Positions 24,096-35,200 of a DNA stretch of 64,000 nucleotides are shown one piece after another; the first letter of the stretch is position 1; every line of letters starts with the position of its first letter. Location of the stretch: assembly GCA_036245805.1 (NCBI GenBank), contig BTRK01000004.1:28257541-28321540 (forward strand). The letters run 5' to 3'. Origin of the DNA: Pristionchus mayeri (taxonomy: Eukaryota; Nematoda; Chromadorea; Rhabditida; Neodiplogasteridae). The translations under genes and the position numbers were made by a program. A model generated the notes under the pieces. It saw only the letters and a program-made list of their open reading frames with translations. It did no database searches and was not told where the DNA came from.

Positions 24096-24920
24096 GAGTA
24101 CCACCCAGGGAGAAGTCGATCCATCTCCCTCCCAGTTCACACTGTCATCAGTCAGAGAGAGACTGTCGGGGGAAGAGAGGGAGGGGCATTCCATCCCTCA
24201 CTCTTAGATCGACGACCTTTGTCACCCGAAAGAGCCAGGTATCCATTACTGATCCCCTTCGGAGTGGCATAAATCCAGTAGATCAGAGGACATCTTCAGT
24301 GCTCCTTCGAGGAGGGATGAGGGGGGGGGGGAGAGAGGGGGGACTACCAGCTGAGATTGGTCGAGTGCCGGAAGGGGTGTCACATCATCTTAGAGTGGAG
24401 GGAGGGAGACACTCTCACAGTCTTGACGAGCAGATGATCGATTACAAGTGTCAGATAAAAGATGAGTGTGTGTGTGTGTTTGAATCACCCGCCATTCCTT
24501 CCCTCCCGTCAATCAATCACCCTCCACTACAGTAATTGTTTACGAATGTCCCTGCGAGAGAGTGTGTGAATGGGAGAGAGTCCAGAGAGAAAGAAGATCG
24601 AAATGTGTGAATCGACAGGAGCAAGTAATAGGAAGTACTCGGTTTATCATCTGAGAGGGGGCATCGTCACTCGTAATCGTCGTTTGATTCGTCGTGTATG
24701 TACAGTAAGTATAGGAAGACGTCGTAAACGTAATAAATTGCCGGACGCAAAAAAAGAGCAGCGGGATGGGGTGGAGAACGTAAGAGAAAGAAGTGAGCAA
24801 CCCGGAATGAGGAGGGACAACAAGGCGATGGAAATTTGGAAAGTGCACGAATGAGCAAGAACACGGGGCACACAACGAGGAACACTATGAAGGACCTACT
24901 GATCTACCAGGGAAGAGAAT

Positions 24921-26571
24921 TCAGTTGAGAGGAAGACGCATATTGGAGAGAAACCCAGACATTAGAAGAGGATTCATGGCCATTGGCATGAGGGGCAGAG
25001 AGGGCATGGAAGACAGTGGTACAGGGATGGAAGAGGGCTTGGCATAGGGATTGAATCGGTGTGACGCAGGAGTGGAAGTCATCTTAGGGGAGGTCTTCTC
25101 TGAGGGAGTGGGAGTGGAGGGAGTGGAGGGGACATGAGTAGTCAGATGGGCAGAGAGTTCCTCAGGAGTGTCGAAAGTCTTGTCGCATCCTACCCACATG
25201 CACGCACTCTTCGTCGATGATGATGATCGGGAGGAGGAGCGAGGAGCTGATGATGAGGAGGAGGTAGAAGGAGTGGAGGTGCAAGGGAGGGAGAGAGATG
25301 TAGGCAGGAGAGGGAAGGAGGGCATCGAGGCACTGCAATCACCATCATTTAGCAAATATTTCGATAAATTCGTAAACACGGCGTATCATTATGGATGAAT
25401 AAGCGAAGGGAAGGATGGGAATGGGCGTACCCGCTGGTGGAAGGAGTGGATGCAGCAGCTGCAGCTGCTGCAAGGAAGGCGTTGTAGGCAGCGGGATTGA
25501 GACTGTTCATCCACTGAGTCATCGGGTCGAAGGAGGTGGAGGGGGGCTGGCACGATGGACAACCTGCAGGGAAGGATATTCTACTGAGTACAGTACGGGT
25601 CTATCACATAGTTTGATCTCGCTCTACTCGTTTGTAAACTCATCTCAAGGCTGGACTTTGTTACGCAACTGTCGTTCTACACGTCTCAACTAACTGCCAC
25701 TCTACGTGAGTATCACGAATAATAGAGAAGGGGGAACGAACCAGCTTGAGTGCAGGGTCGACCCATCATGATGTTGGGACACGGAGGTTTCATTCCCATC
25801 ATCGACATCATCGAAGGAGTTGCCATCATCGATGAGGGCATCGGAGGAAATGCACCCGGCATCCCAGGGAAACCCATGAAGGGGAAGGAAGCCATAGGGG
25901 GGAAACCAAGAGCAGCAGGAAAGGTCGTCGTGATGGGTCCTGCAGTGGATGCAATGAGGAGAGGGAGGGGAGATCAAAGATCAGAGAAAGAAGAAGAAAT
26001 ATGCTGATGAAGGGGGGATTGCGCATACAGAGATCATCATAGAGACACGATTGAACACACAAAAAGTGAATGAGTAATGAGTGAGGGGAGAGGAGAGGAG
26101 AAGGATGCAGATGATGGAAGTGAGACACGCGCAAATTGAATGATCGAAGATGAGGAAAATGAGCGAACATAAATATGAACATAGATGCAGAAAGAGAATG
26201 AAGCGCAGAGAGAAGGAGGAAGGTGTGAATAGGAGTAGAGAGGAGAGGAGTGTAGTACTCACCCTTGGGGGAAGAGACTGTCTTCGTGTTCTCCTTCTTC
26301 CCACTGGGAGACGAACCCTTCTTCTCACTCGGAGACGAACTTGAAGAGACATTCTGCAATATGATCTTTGATCTCTGATTTGATAACCCCATACTATTCA
26401 AATATTCGAAAGTAATCTGACCTTCTTCGCAGGTGTTTCCGGTAGTCCGATGGTTTCGCATGTCTTGGCTAGCATAGCCAGAGGGGACTTTCCCCCAGTG
26501 GAGGGGACATAGTCTGTGATGTACTGATGGGAAGATGAAGTAGACGAGGAAGAGGTAGTAGTGGACACCAT
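24921..26571 (-). CDS. tlp-1: TLP-1 / Nlz (Noc-Elbow, ZNF503/703) family zinc-finger transcription factor, 327 aa
   Basis: Five exons close in frame: 26422..26571, 26263..26353, 25742..25939, 25431..25563, 24921..25332. Residues 17-45 hold the family's N-terminal block, QYITDYVP then KSPLAMLAKTCETIG (fly Noc and vertebrate Nlz have SPLALLAQTC). A Ser/Lys linker and a Met/Pro-rich stretch follow, then a Cys block (CPNIMMGRPCTQAGCPSCQ) and one atypical C2H2 finger CMWVGCDKTFDTPEELSAHL ending TTH (C-x4-C-x12-H-x3-H), as in the Nlz finger. The C-terminus is Pro/Ser/Met-rich. In C. elegans TLP-1 controls tail-tip and asymmetric-division fates. CTCTCAG two bases before the ATG could be a trans-splice acceptor. 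Large non-coding flanks suit a developmental regulator. Confidence 0.9.
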
Positions 26572-26920
26572 CTCTGAGAGAGAGACGATGAATAGAGAGA
26601 GGAATGGAGGGAGAGGAGGGCGGAGACTCAGGGAAGAGAGGCTCCGCCCTCTCTGTCACCATTGATGAATGACATGACCAATCAGAGTGAGAAGAGAGGA
26701 GAGATGGGATCATACATATATCACTCAATTTATGATAGTGTCAGTGACTGCCTCTTTGATCTAGAGAAGATGAGGGAGAGGGGTTGATGGAGGGAATGGA
26801 AGAGGATCAGAAGGGGAAAGAGGGGGGAAGGGGGGAGGAGGAAGGAGAGGCACCATCTGAATGTGTTACAAGGGAAGGGAGATTGATTGTGGCAAGTGAT
26901 AGTTAGGACTGAGTGATTTA

Positions 26921-26939
26921 GAGAGAGAGAGAGAGAGAG
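26921..26939 (+). repeat. GA dinucleotide microsatellite
   Basis: Nine and a half GA units, immediately before the ATG of the weak reading frame at 26945. GAGA-type tracts are common near nematode promoters, but this may be chance. Confidence 0.85.
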
Positions 26940-26944
26940 TACGA

Positions 26945-27490
26945 ATGGAGGAATCAGAGGATGAATGGGATCAGCCGACTCACTCAAGTACACCATCCAA
27001 TTGGTCTACGGCTTCATCCCATTCACCGTCAACAATTTCGCCATTCTAATCGGAACAATGTGGTATTGAGAAATAGTTCTACTTTCATCTATCTATATTT
27101 CTGGAGTTGAACAATTCGTATTCGCTGTAGGAACGGGAAGAAATGGTGCGTAAGTGCCTGCTCTTAGACCTTTTCTCACTTCTCTCACCCCCTTCATTAA
27201 GACATCAATTTCGCTCTAATTCCACATACGCGTTCGAATTACCCATCAATTTCATTCGTTCGCTGACGAGTTTAGCGATTCAAATTCGTCTAATTTATAG
27301 ACTCCTGCCCACCCATTTAGACAAAGAGGAGGAGTGAGCAGAGGGGAGAGTTGGGAGTAGACCTCCCCTTCGACGTCCATGAATCTCCCTCTAATGGGTC
27401 TTTGTCCCCAACAGGCAACGATGGTGGAAAGGGCATGCGCAGCTTACACCCAAAAGCTGGCTAAATTCGCGCCATGAAAGATGTACGTGA
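26945..27490 (+). CDS. Possible small three-exon gene, unknown protein of 57 aa
   Basis: Exons 26945..27027, 27131..27145 and 27415..27490 join in frame with GT-AG introns (GTCAAC...TGTAG and GTGCGTAAG...CAACAG). The product would begin MEESEDEWDQPTHSSTPSNW and end in a basic, Trp-rich tail (WQRWWKGHAQLTPKSW...). The second exon is only 15 nt, so the model is fragile; ending exon 1 at GTATTG (27056) instead gives another frame. No family is recognised. It would be divergent to tlp-1 with a 373-bp gap. Chance is a real alternative. Confidence 0.2.
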
Positions 27491-29058
27491 AGGATGGAAG
27501 AGAAGAAAATGGAAGGGAAGAGAAGGGAAAGGCTGACCCCGAATCCAGTCAATAATTATGAGATCTCATCAAATGGCGCCGAAGGGGAGCGCCCAAGGGT
27601 GCGGAGGAATGGAGAGAATCCGATGATTAGTCGATCACTCCCGATGAAGGAGATGAGAGAGTGAGAGATCCTCCTCCTGGCAGAGTTCTATCTACTCTCC
27701 CAGTCTGCTTTAGTCCCTGACTAATCACCTTCTTCCCACTGGTCTAATCCCTGTCACTCCCCTTGCAAGGTGGAATGGGAATGACAGATGAGAGACCTCT
27801 CCGACATCACAGGATTAGGAGTGTCCCCTAACACAACCATTGCGTCGTCCATTGCGGCAACTTGAAGGGGACGACCGTGTTGCTGTACAATGGGAGGATC
27901 ATCGTCGTGTGAATGGTCCTCCCTGGTCTTCTCTCCTCTCATTCATCGACAGTCCTCCTTCCTCTCCCTCGGTAAATGTGCGTGAGCTGTCTCCGCTTGT
28001 CGATCACTCAATCTGTCAATTGACATGGCCAATGAGAGGGAGGAGAATGGCGGCTTCCTTTCATCTATCCACCCAATCTGGACTGAGAGAGACGAGCGAG
28101 AAGAAAGATGGCTTCCTGTCCACTACCAGCTACCTGCTACACCCATCAATACCGTACCATCTCGCAGTTGCCGTATTTACTCAGGCCTGATCATAAACTG
28201 ATCGATCACCATTACCTCATCATCCCTCGTTACGGTGTGAGCTGTCAGGGATTGCCCCGGAATGAATTACAACTGCTCGATCGCTCCATCAATCTAATGG
28301 CACTAGGAAGGATTTACAAGGGCTGTTTACGGATGGAGAGGGAGAGAGGGAGGGGATGGGGCAGTGCATAAAGGAGGCCGCCCTTCCCATTTATGTATCC
28401 ATCTCTCTTGATAAGTGGCTGCGGACAGCAGGCGCCAGCCAAGATTTGAATCCCTGCTTCCGCAGGGCCGTAGCCGGCAATTGGGCGTATGCCGGAGTAC
28501 GGTAGACTTGTTGACCTAGTCACGTAGGAGGGAGGGTATCAATGGCGTTCTCTCACTGCTAATTTGCTCTTCCCATCGCACATTCCGGGAACGGCGGGCG
28601 AGGGAACAAATGATTGAATGAATCGGCCGACAATCCGATTATACAACGTGGAAATGAGCAGCCGCCTTTGAAGTTGAGAATTGGATGCGATCGAATCTGA
28701 CAGATTGAACGTACAAGGAGACACAACTCATTAGTGCATATGGGAGGTGATTGGTCACGAATCATCAACCCCCCCCCCCCAAAGAGAGAGAACGGTTAGG
28801 GAGGGATTGACATTCATGAGCTGATGATCCATCAAACAATCCCATTAGGTGCGACTTCCCATTAGTTCTCTAGGATAGGGAGAACATCGAGTGAAATTGG
28901 AAGAAAGACCATCCTGAGAACACTAACACTTCATTTTCAGTTCCTCAACCACGTAACAATGAATTCAGAAAGGAGAACTCATTGAGAGATACTTGGTCTC
29001 GCAATTGATTCTCAGGGAAGAGTTACAGTAACCACCTGCCCCCACTCCTATTCATTAA

Positions 29059-29461
29059 AGTTACCCAACAACCGTCAAAATGACCTATATTTTTATTCCT
29101 GAAACTGATAGACATAAAAGAGACTAGTAGAAATGCAATACTAATAAAATCAGAAAATCAATAATTAGTCACAGAACCGACCTCAAAACATGTGTTGCGC
29201 AACCTTGATCAAGACCGATTTTCCCGCGAGGTTTGAAACATGAATACTTTGTGTGCACTAATTAGCGTTCACAAGCCCGGTTCTATACCAAATTCATCCT
29301 CGCTTCTCGCCCGGTTGTAGAAATATATATTTCAACAGCAAAAACTTCAATATTAAGCCCACATAATCGATTAAGCAATATTTACTTAGTGCATGTTCAT
29401 GCAATTCGTGGTAAGGTATTGTTCAGGCGTTAATTTAAAAATTTTGCACGGTTGGGTAACT
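29059..29461. mobile_element. TTAA-flanked MITE, piggyBac-like
   Basis: Begins AGTTACCCAAC at 29059 and ends with its complement GTTGGGTAACT at 29461. TTAA lies directly outside both ends (29055-29058 and 29462-29465). The inverted repeat extends imperfectly inwards (about CCGT-CAAAA). At 403 bp, AT-rich and with no reading frame it is a non-autonomous element. TTAA duplication is the signature of piggyBac-type transposition; the superfamily is inferred from that alone. Confidence 0.75.
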
Positions 29462-29465
29462 TTAA

Positions 29466-30710
29466 AACTTGGCTGCATGATGCCATCTCTCCATTCCTTT
29501 TCTACAACAGGTCGTAAATAGCCGTATCACCAGGATTTGGGTATCATTCTGTACGTGGGAAGATGAAATGAGTGATTTGACGACTCTTCTCCATCATAAA
29601 ACACAGTTGATACGAGTGGTAGGGTAGTGAATGGAGGGGAGACCGTAACCGATGTGCTCACTCACTGTTAATGACTGCAGATGATGGGACTCTCCCCCTT
29701 CCCTGCACTCTCTCTTCAGAGGGAGATAAGGAGAGGACTAATCAGTCGGTCGCTTCCTTTTGATGTCCACCTATCACTCGAGAGTGATGAGTCTCTCCAG
29801 AGAGTGAGAAGAGGCCGTAAAAGGTAGTCGTAACCCTCAGATTGATAAGACTAACCGATACCCGGAATCAGAAAGAAACGAGTAAATGAGGAAAGGAAGA
29901 AGGGGAAGCAGAGGGGAAATGCGGTAATGGGGAGGAGCGAGAGAGGATGAGGGGGAGGGGAAGACTACTGTACAATATGTTTAGCGAGGATGGTAGGAGC
30001 TCACCCGTCCCTCACTTAGATCACCCCCTACGATAACCACCTCGATTCGATAGGAAATGAGATAGGCATCGCTTCTTTCATCAGGGAGAATCACACTCTC
30101 CCCTCTCGTGTACTCTCCCGAAGAGAGAGAGAAGGAGAGAGAAGGGGTCTCGAGGAGGGACAGACACTCTCCGTCTCCCCGTTCTGCCTCTCTGATTTAT
30201 GCCATTTTTGACGAGTGTAATGGACGGTAGATCACAGAATCACTACTCGATCGATCGTAAACTGATGCGATTGGCGGGTAGATCAAAGAGAAGGAGTGGC
30301 GCCCATTTAGTATCTCCACTCCCCCTTTAATTAGTGAAATCACATCAAGTTGGGTCGGCGTCTCTCAATCAATCTGATAGTAATGAGCCCCTTTATGGTC
30401 CATTCACTCCATCCCTCCGCTATTTTGTGATTCGTCTCAGCACTCAAACAAGAAAAGAGGAAGAAAGAGGAAAGTGTTTGAGGGAAATAAATGAGCCCAT
30501 TAAAGGAAGCGACCGAAGTGGAAATACAATAAAAAGGCGAATCGAGGTCTCTCAATTCGTCCGATTAATTGGTGTGATTACCATCGAACGACGTGTTGTG
30601 CAGGGGAAATGATGATGATGAGACAGATAGACAATCGATTGCCATCTACATTCACACAATGCCTTCCTCTCAGAAGGGCAGAGGGAGGAAGAAGAAGGGA
30701 GGAACGAATA
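29466..30710. other. Non-coding stretch between two mobile elements
   Basis: 1.2 kb with GA/TC-rich DNA and no supported gene. It contains AGATCAAAG and TACAGTA/TACGGTA-type words that recur across the window's non-coding DNA. Confidence 0.5.
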
Positions 30711-31786
30711 CAGGGTGCGAGAAAAGTATTGTGACATATTTCAATTAGGCCCCACTTGGTGCGCAGTGTTCTAATTTCTCCCAGTTTTTTGCACCATGTA
30801 CCTTAGCTATGTATCTATTTAGCGCTCAAGTATCAAACAAATATTTCTTTTAAATTTACGAGATTTAATTTATTAAAAATTTAGTGAAGAAAAACGATCC
30901 TGTTTCTCTCACTGCATGAGTCGTATTCTTTAATGCAGCATTACAACAATGTAATAGGTGGCGCATTCCATTATTTTTTCTTAAGAAGGGCACTTGTGCA
31001 CAAGTCTAAATATGGGTCCATTTAATTTGGGGATTTGGTTGTTCAGCTAAAAAATATTTAAAAGTAAGCTGTGACGAACGGCCTTCGAAAACATTTTCTC
31101 GAATAAAGATGTCGCGTCCATCAAATATGAATTGTAGAAAAATATAACCGTATGTATTATGGTACACGTCCATTCAGTAGTGTAAATATGCTTTCAGTTT
31201 AAATTGGGAAAGCTAATCTGCTTCTGTACAAGTTTCGAATCTGTCCCAAGTGTCGTTTTCAGCCATATTTTCGCATGTATGGTTCAGTTATTTAAAACAT
31301 GTTTTCATTCAGTTTGACGCTATTAAAATTCATAATTCGGTCCTCGCATACAACATACAAGTTTATATCTCAATATATGGATGCTGAGAAAGAAATTCAA
31401 ATGTGATTTTTCAAAAGGATAATTCCGTATCAAAATGTGATGCAGTTATTTTCATATTTCTCCGTTTCCTGATAACGTATTTCCGCCTAAACAAGTATAC
31501 TTTAAAGAGGAATGGTTGCTCTCCATACTCAAATTGAGAAAGTGAGGGAATAATTATCCGAAGATTTTGTTATTATTAATTAAAGAGAAAAATGAGCTGC
31601 GGGCCAAGGGCCCATTTTTTCGAACTTGAAAATCGAAAAGCTCTGAAAGGCAAAATCGATAAACTGTGATAAAATTGTTGGAGGTACTGTACGCAGGCAT
31701 ACAATGGCGAAAGCAGGAATCTATGATATCATTACTTCGCGAGATATTACATAAAAGACTTGTCACCATACTTTTCTCGCACCCTG
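30711..31786. mobile_element. Tc1/mariner-type non-autonomous element, copy 2 (inverted)
   Basis: The same element as at 1478-2562 in reverse orientation, 1076 bp, with the same terminal repeats and TA on both sides (30709-30710 and 31787-31788). Differences from copy 1 are few by eye. The main one is an 8-9 bp indel near 31660, where copy 1 has extra bases after GATTTTGCC / CATCTATC; it closes the short internal frame here. It sits in intergenic DNA upstream of tlp-1 and downstream of spt-5. Confidence 0.93.
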
Positions 31787-32203
31787 TAGAGGACGAGACG
31801 GATAATGGACATCATTAATCCCATACCAGTTAATGACTTATGCAGACGAGACTATGACTATTTCTTCTCTGTATTCATGCGAAGGAGAATTGGTAGTGCG
31901 CGTGTTTAATGTGTATAAGTAAAGTGAACAGATTTGGAGGTTATCGTAGCCTTATTATCGACTGATTTATGAGAGGACGATTCTCGTACACAACGTTACA
32001 AATCAACAGTAGAGGGATGCAATACCGTATACAAAAATAGATCGACTGACTGGTCAGAAAATGGTAGAATAACTTATCTTGGTGAAAACAATATTCGAAT
32101 TTCAGACAACAAACACCGAAAGAAGTGAATAAATATTATGGAAGCTTCTAGAATGGATAACGCCAGCAGACTACTGTAACCAGCTGGGATTGATGGATTC
32201 CCC

Positions 32204-35200
32204 TCACTTAGTGTGCAACTTGCAGAGGAAAGCGAGAGTGGTCGCCCTCTGAGTCTCATCGTCGAGAGTGAGAACTCCCTCGTTGTCGAACTCTGACTTC
32301 AGCGCTCCAGTGATTCCCACGTCGTCGCCGTAGATGATACGACACTCAAAGAGTACCAATGTCAATTCAAGTAGTCATCAATATAAATGAAATAGTCCGG
32401 ATGGAATGCCATTGCTGTCCCCCCTCCCTCTCCTACCTGATCTCCCTGCTGGGGTCTCACTGGCACCACTTGGTCAGTCTCCACTCTGCACTGCTTCCGC
32501 ATCGAGGGAACCCACAGCGTGCAGCTGCCTTGATCCTGCAACCAACATCTCGTTGATATTCAGACTTTTCAAGTATCTCCGCATCCCGAATCTGGTTGGG
32601 TTCAATGATCCCGTCAAAAACAGCATCGAATTCATGGTAGGTCTAAACGACTATATCCCCTTACCACAGAGGTGATGACTCCTTCCTGGTCAACGAATCG
32701 ATCGTCGTCGTGACTCTTCACCTCCACCACCAGACTCTCCACCATCCAATCCCCAGACTCGAGGTAGTGAGATGCTGCAATCGACATTCTTAGGAGTTTG
32801 TTATGCATCAATCACAAGGCCATTCCTAACAAGAAGGGATAGGAAGATCTCACGAATGGTCTGCTCGCTCGAGTAGTTCCTCGTCATGGGAGAGGGAGCA
32901 GTGTAGTCCACGAATCCACCCGGAGTACGCGGGTTGAAGTTCACTCAACACAATTCATTACTCACCTAATCAACACTGGCAATATTCAGTCTCAAGTGCT
33001 TGGGTGATACCTCCTCATCAAAAATACTTCAGTGAGAACCGCATGGAAGGAGAAGATAAAGTTTCCCCCTAGTCATTCACTCACTTCCACCGGGCGTGGG
33101 TACATTGTACGCCGGCGAGCTCGGCGCATCATACGGGTCGTCGTCCTCCTGCAACGAAGATACTACCGTTACCTTCCATCCATAATCGACCGTACCTTGA
33201 TGTTCCTTGCAGGAGTGCCTCCTCCTCCATCCCAAGCGGGAGTTCTGCTTCCATCTCCTCCATAAGCGGGTGTTCGTCCTCCGTCTCCATAGTGGGGAGT
33301 CGCTCCTCCGTAGTGAGGAGTGCGACCACCTGAGATATCCATTGATGCACCTTAGAGGGAAGGAAGGGGTACCATCGTGCATGGGAGTGTGTGCTCCTCC
33401 GTACATGGGCGTCTTTCCTCCTGCTCCGTACATCGGAGTCTGCGCTCCGCCGTACCTGAGCGGGGTTGCATTTTCACTCAACAAATGTATGTCTGGCTCT
33501 CTAGCAAGAATAAAGGTTCCGGTTACTTACATGGGTGTCTTGCTTCCTCCGTACATGGGAGTGCGTGCATCTCCCTGCATGGGAGTCTTCGTGAAGTTGG
33601 CTCCGCTCGCTCCGAATCCAACCGAGTCGTCGCCCACTTCCATCACACGACAACGATCCACACTGACATTGAGATGAGACCATCACTAATCCACTTCCCC
33701 ACCATTCAAGTCTAGAGTATGCTCAAGTTGAGACTATGTCGACATGGGAACTAGTGCAGAATGGATCACCATGGATTCTCTCTTCTCACCTCATGGTCTT
33801 GCAGCTGGAGTGCATCTCCACTCTGCACGTCGTTTCCGTCGCGTCCTTCACGATACCAAAGTGACCTTTGAGTGGACCTAAAGGAAGAATGAATCACATA
33901 TCCTGTTCATTGAATGCATCTTCTTCGCCGTACCTCCGATGATCTTGACGTTCTTCCCAATGATTGCATTGTCTCTCCTTGCGTGATTCTGCGGCTTCGG
34001 CCCTCCTCCCACTCCTCCCACCAGCGAGTTGGGAGTCTGCCCACCCTGAACACATCCCATCACAATACTGTATTCAGAGAGAGAATCTGCTATGATTGAC
34101 TCACTGATGTTCTGGCACTGGAAGAATGGGCGGGCGAGGAGAGACCAGGATGACGGGGAGAGGAAGCCACGTACGGATTGGGAGAAGAGAGAAGACGATT
34201 CATTTGAGGAAGATCGTCTGAATGAAATGAACTTGCCACCTTTTGTCTATTAACCCAAAGCTAATATCTCCCTCATATTACAGTATTCACTGACTTCTCT
34301 TGTCTCCTCCCTTCGCTCCTACGAGCAGGAGATGCCTCGCCTTGACGACGAAGATCCCTCCGTTCTCCGTGTGCTTCCTGCAAGGAATGAATCAGTGGAT
34401 GATGAAGAGTGGAACGACGATACCAAGTATGTTTACCTCGAGTGGACGAATACATGGAATCGGAAGATGTGGAGGATCTCTCCCTGCTTGTCCTCTTCTC
34501 GCTCTCGCTTAGTCTGCAACACAACAATCTTCGCTAGACGAGAGGATCATTCATCCGGCAGATCAATTCCTTTTCACTCACAGCGAAGGGTCCGTCGATG
34601 ACCTTGACGACGTCCTTCACTTGGATCGAATTCTGTTGCGAATCTGTCGTCGTCACGTTGCGATTCGCCTTCTTTGCCTGCAAAACAAATGGTATAAAAA
34701 CAATTTAAAGCCAAAAGGGAAAAAAACTGGTGTCGACAGAAATTCAAATTGAATGCGCGCAATAAAAGACGATCCGACCTGGATACTCTGTGGCTTGACT
34801 CGCACCACCTTCCCGTGCTGATTCAACACCTGCAATGCAATGGTGGAGAAGCCATTCACTCTTAGTCTACTCATTCCCCTCTTTGCGACTCCACTCACTT
34901 CGAGATTCTCCTTCTCCAGTCTCACGATGACTCCCACCGTCTGCGGATCTGCAATTATTGATTGGTTTGAATAGATAAATTAACGCAATCGTACCCAGCT
35001 GGACGAGATCGTGGAACTGGAACTGTCCCAGTGAGTCCACCCCCGTCGTCACGTCAGCACACAGCTGGCAGTCACGGGGACGCACTTTCATCTCAATCAC
35101 ACACATCATCCAATTGAACAGGTGATCGTAGAAATATTAACTAAAATAGAAATAGAGTGATTGTACCTCGTGCATGGATAGATCGGAGAGGACGACAACC

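Larger units (their letters stand above)
16089..24920. other. Gene-free, low-complexity stretch between convergent sec-24 and tlp-1
   Basis: About 8.8 kb with no reading frame I can support. Long open stretches exist (for example 17740-18531 and 18159-18662) but overlap on both strands, lack splice-site logic and consist of Ser/Arg/Gly/Pro from purine- or pyrimidine-rich DNA. Content is GA/TC-rich tracts, homopolymer G runs (near 19855, 22047, 23116, 24321), TACNGTA words (22495-22510, 22925-22975), a 34-bp tandem duplication and GGGAA repeats. The stretch lies downstream of both neighbours, so 3' UTRs and distal tlp-1 control elements are the most likely functional content. No tRNA or SL RNA was seen by eye. 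Confidence 0.6.
26572..29054. other. Upstream region of tlp-1, largely non-coding
   Basis: Upstream of the tlp-1 start on the minus strand. It holds a GA microsatellite (26921-26939) and one weak spliced reading frame (26945-27490, listed separately); otherwise only fragmentary open stretches on both strands. A candidate place for tlp-1 enhancers; nothing recognisable as a conserved site was found. Confidence 0.45.

Noticed and set aside
25826..26728. 300-codon minus-strand frame spanning tlp-1 exons and introns
   Set aside because: It runs through clear GT-AG introns and out of the TLP-1 frame.
27760..27915. Protein-like stretch ending KGTTVLLYNGRIIVV
   Set aside because: Only about 25 codons between stops, without flanking splice support.
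28400..28500. Possible tRNA or structured RNA (GATTCAAATC resembles a T-loop, minus strand)
   Set aside because: The T-stem does not pair and no acceptor or anticodon stem could be built.
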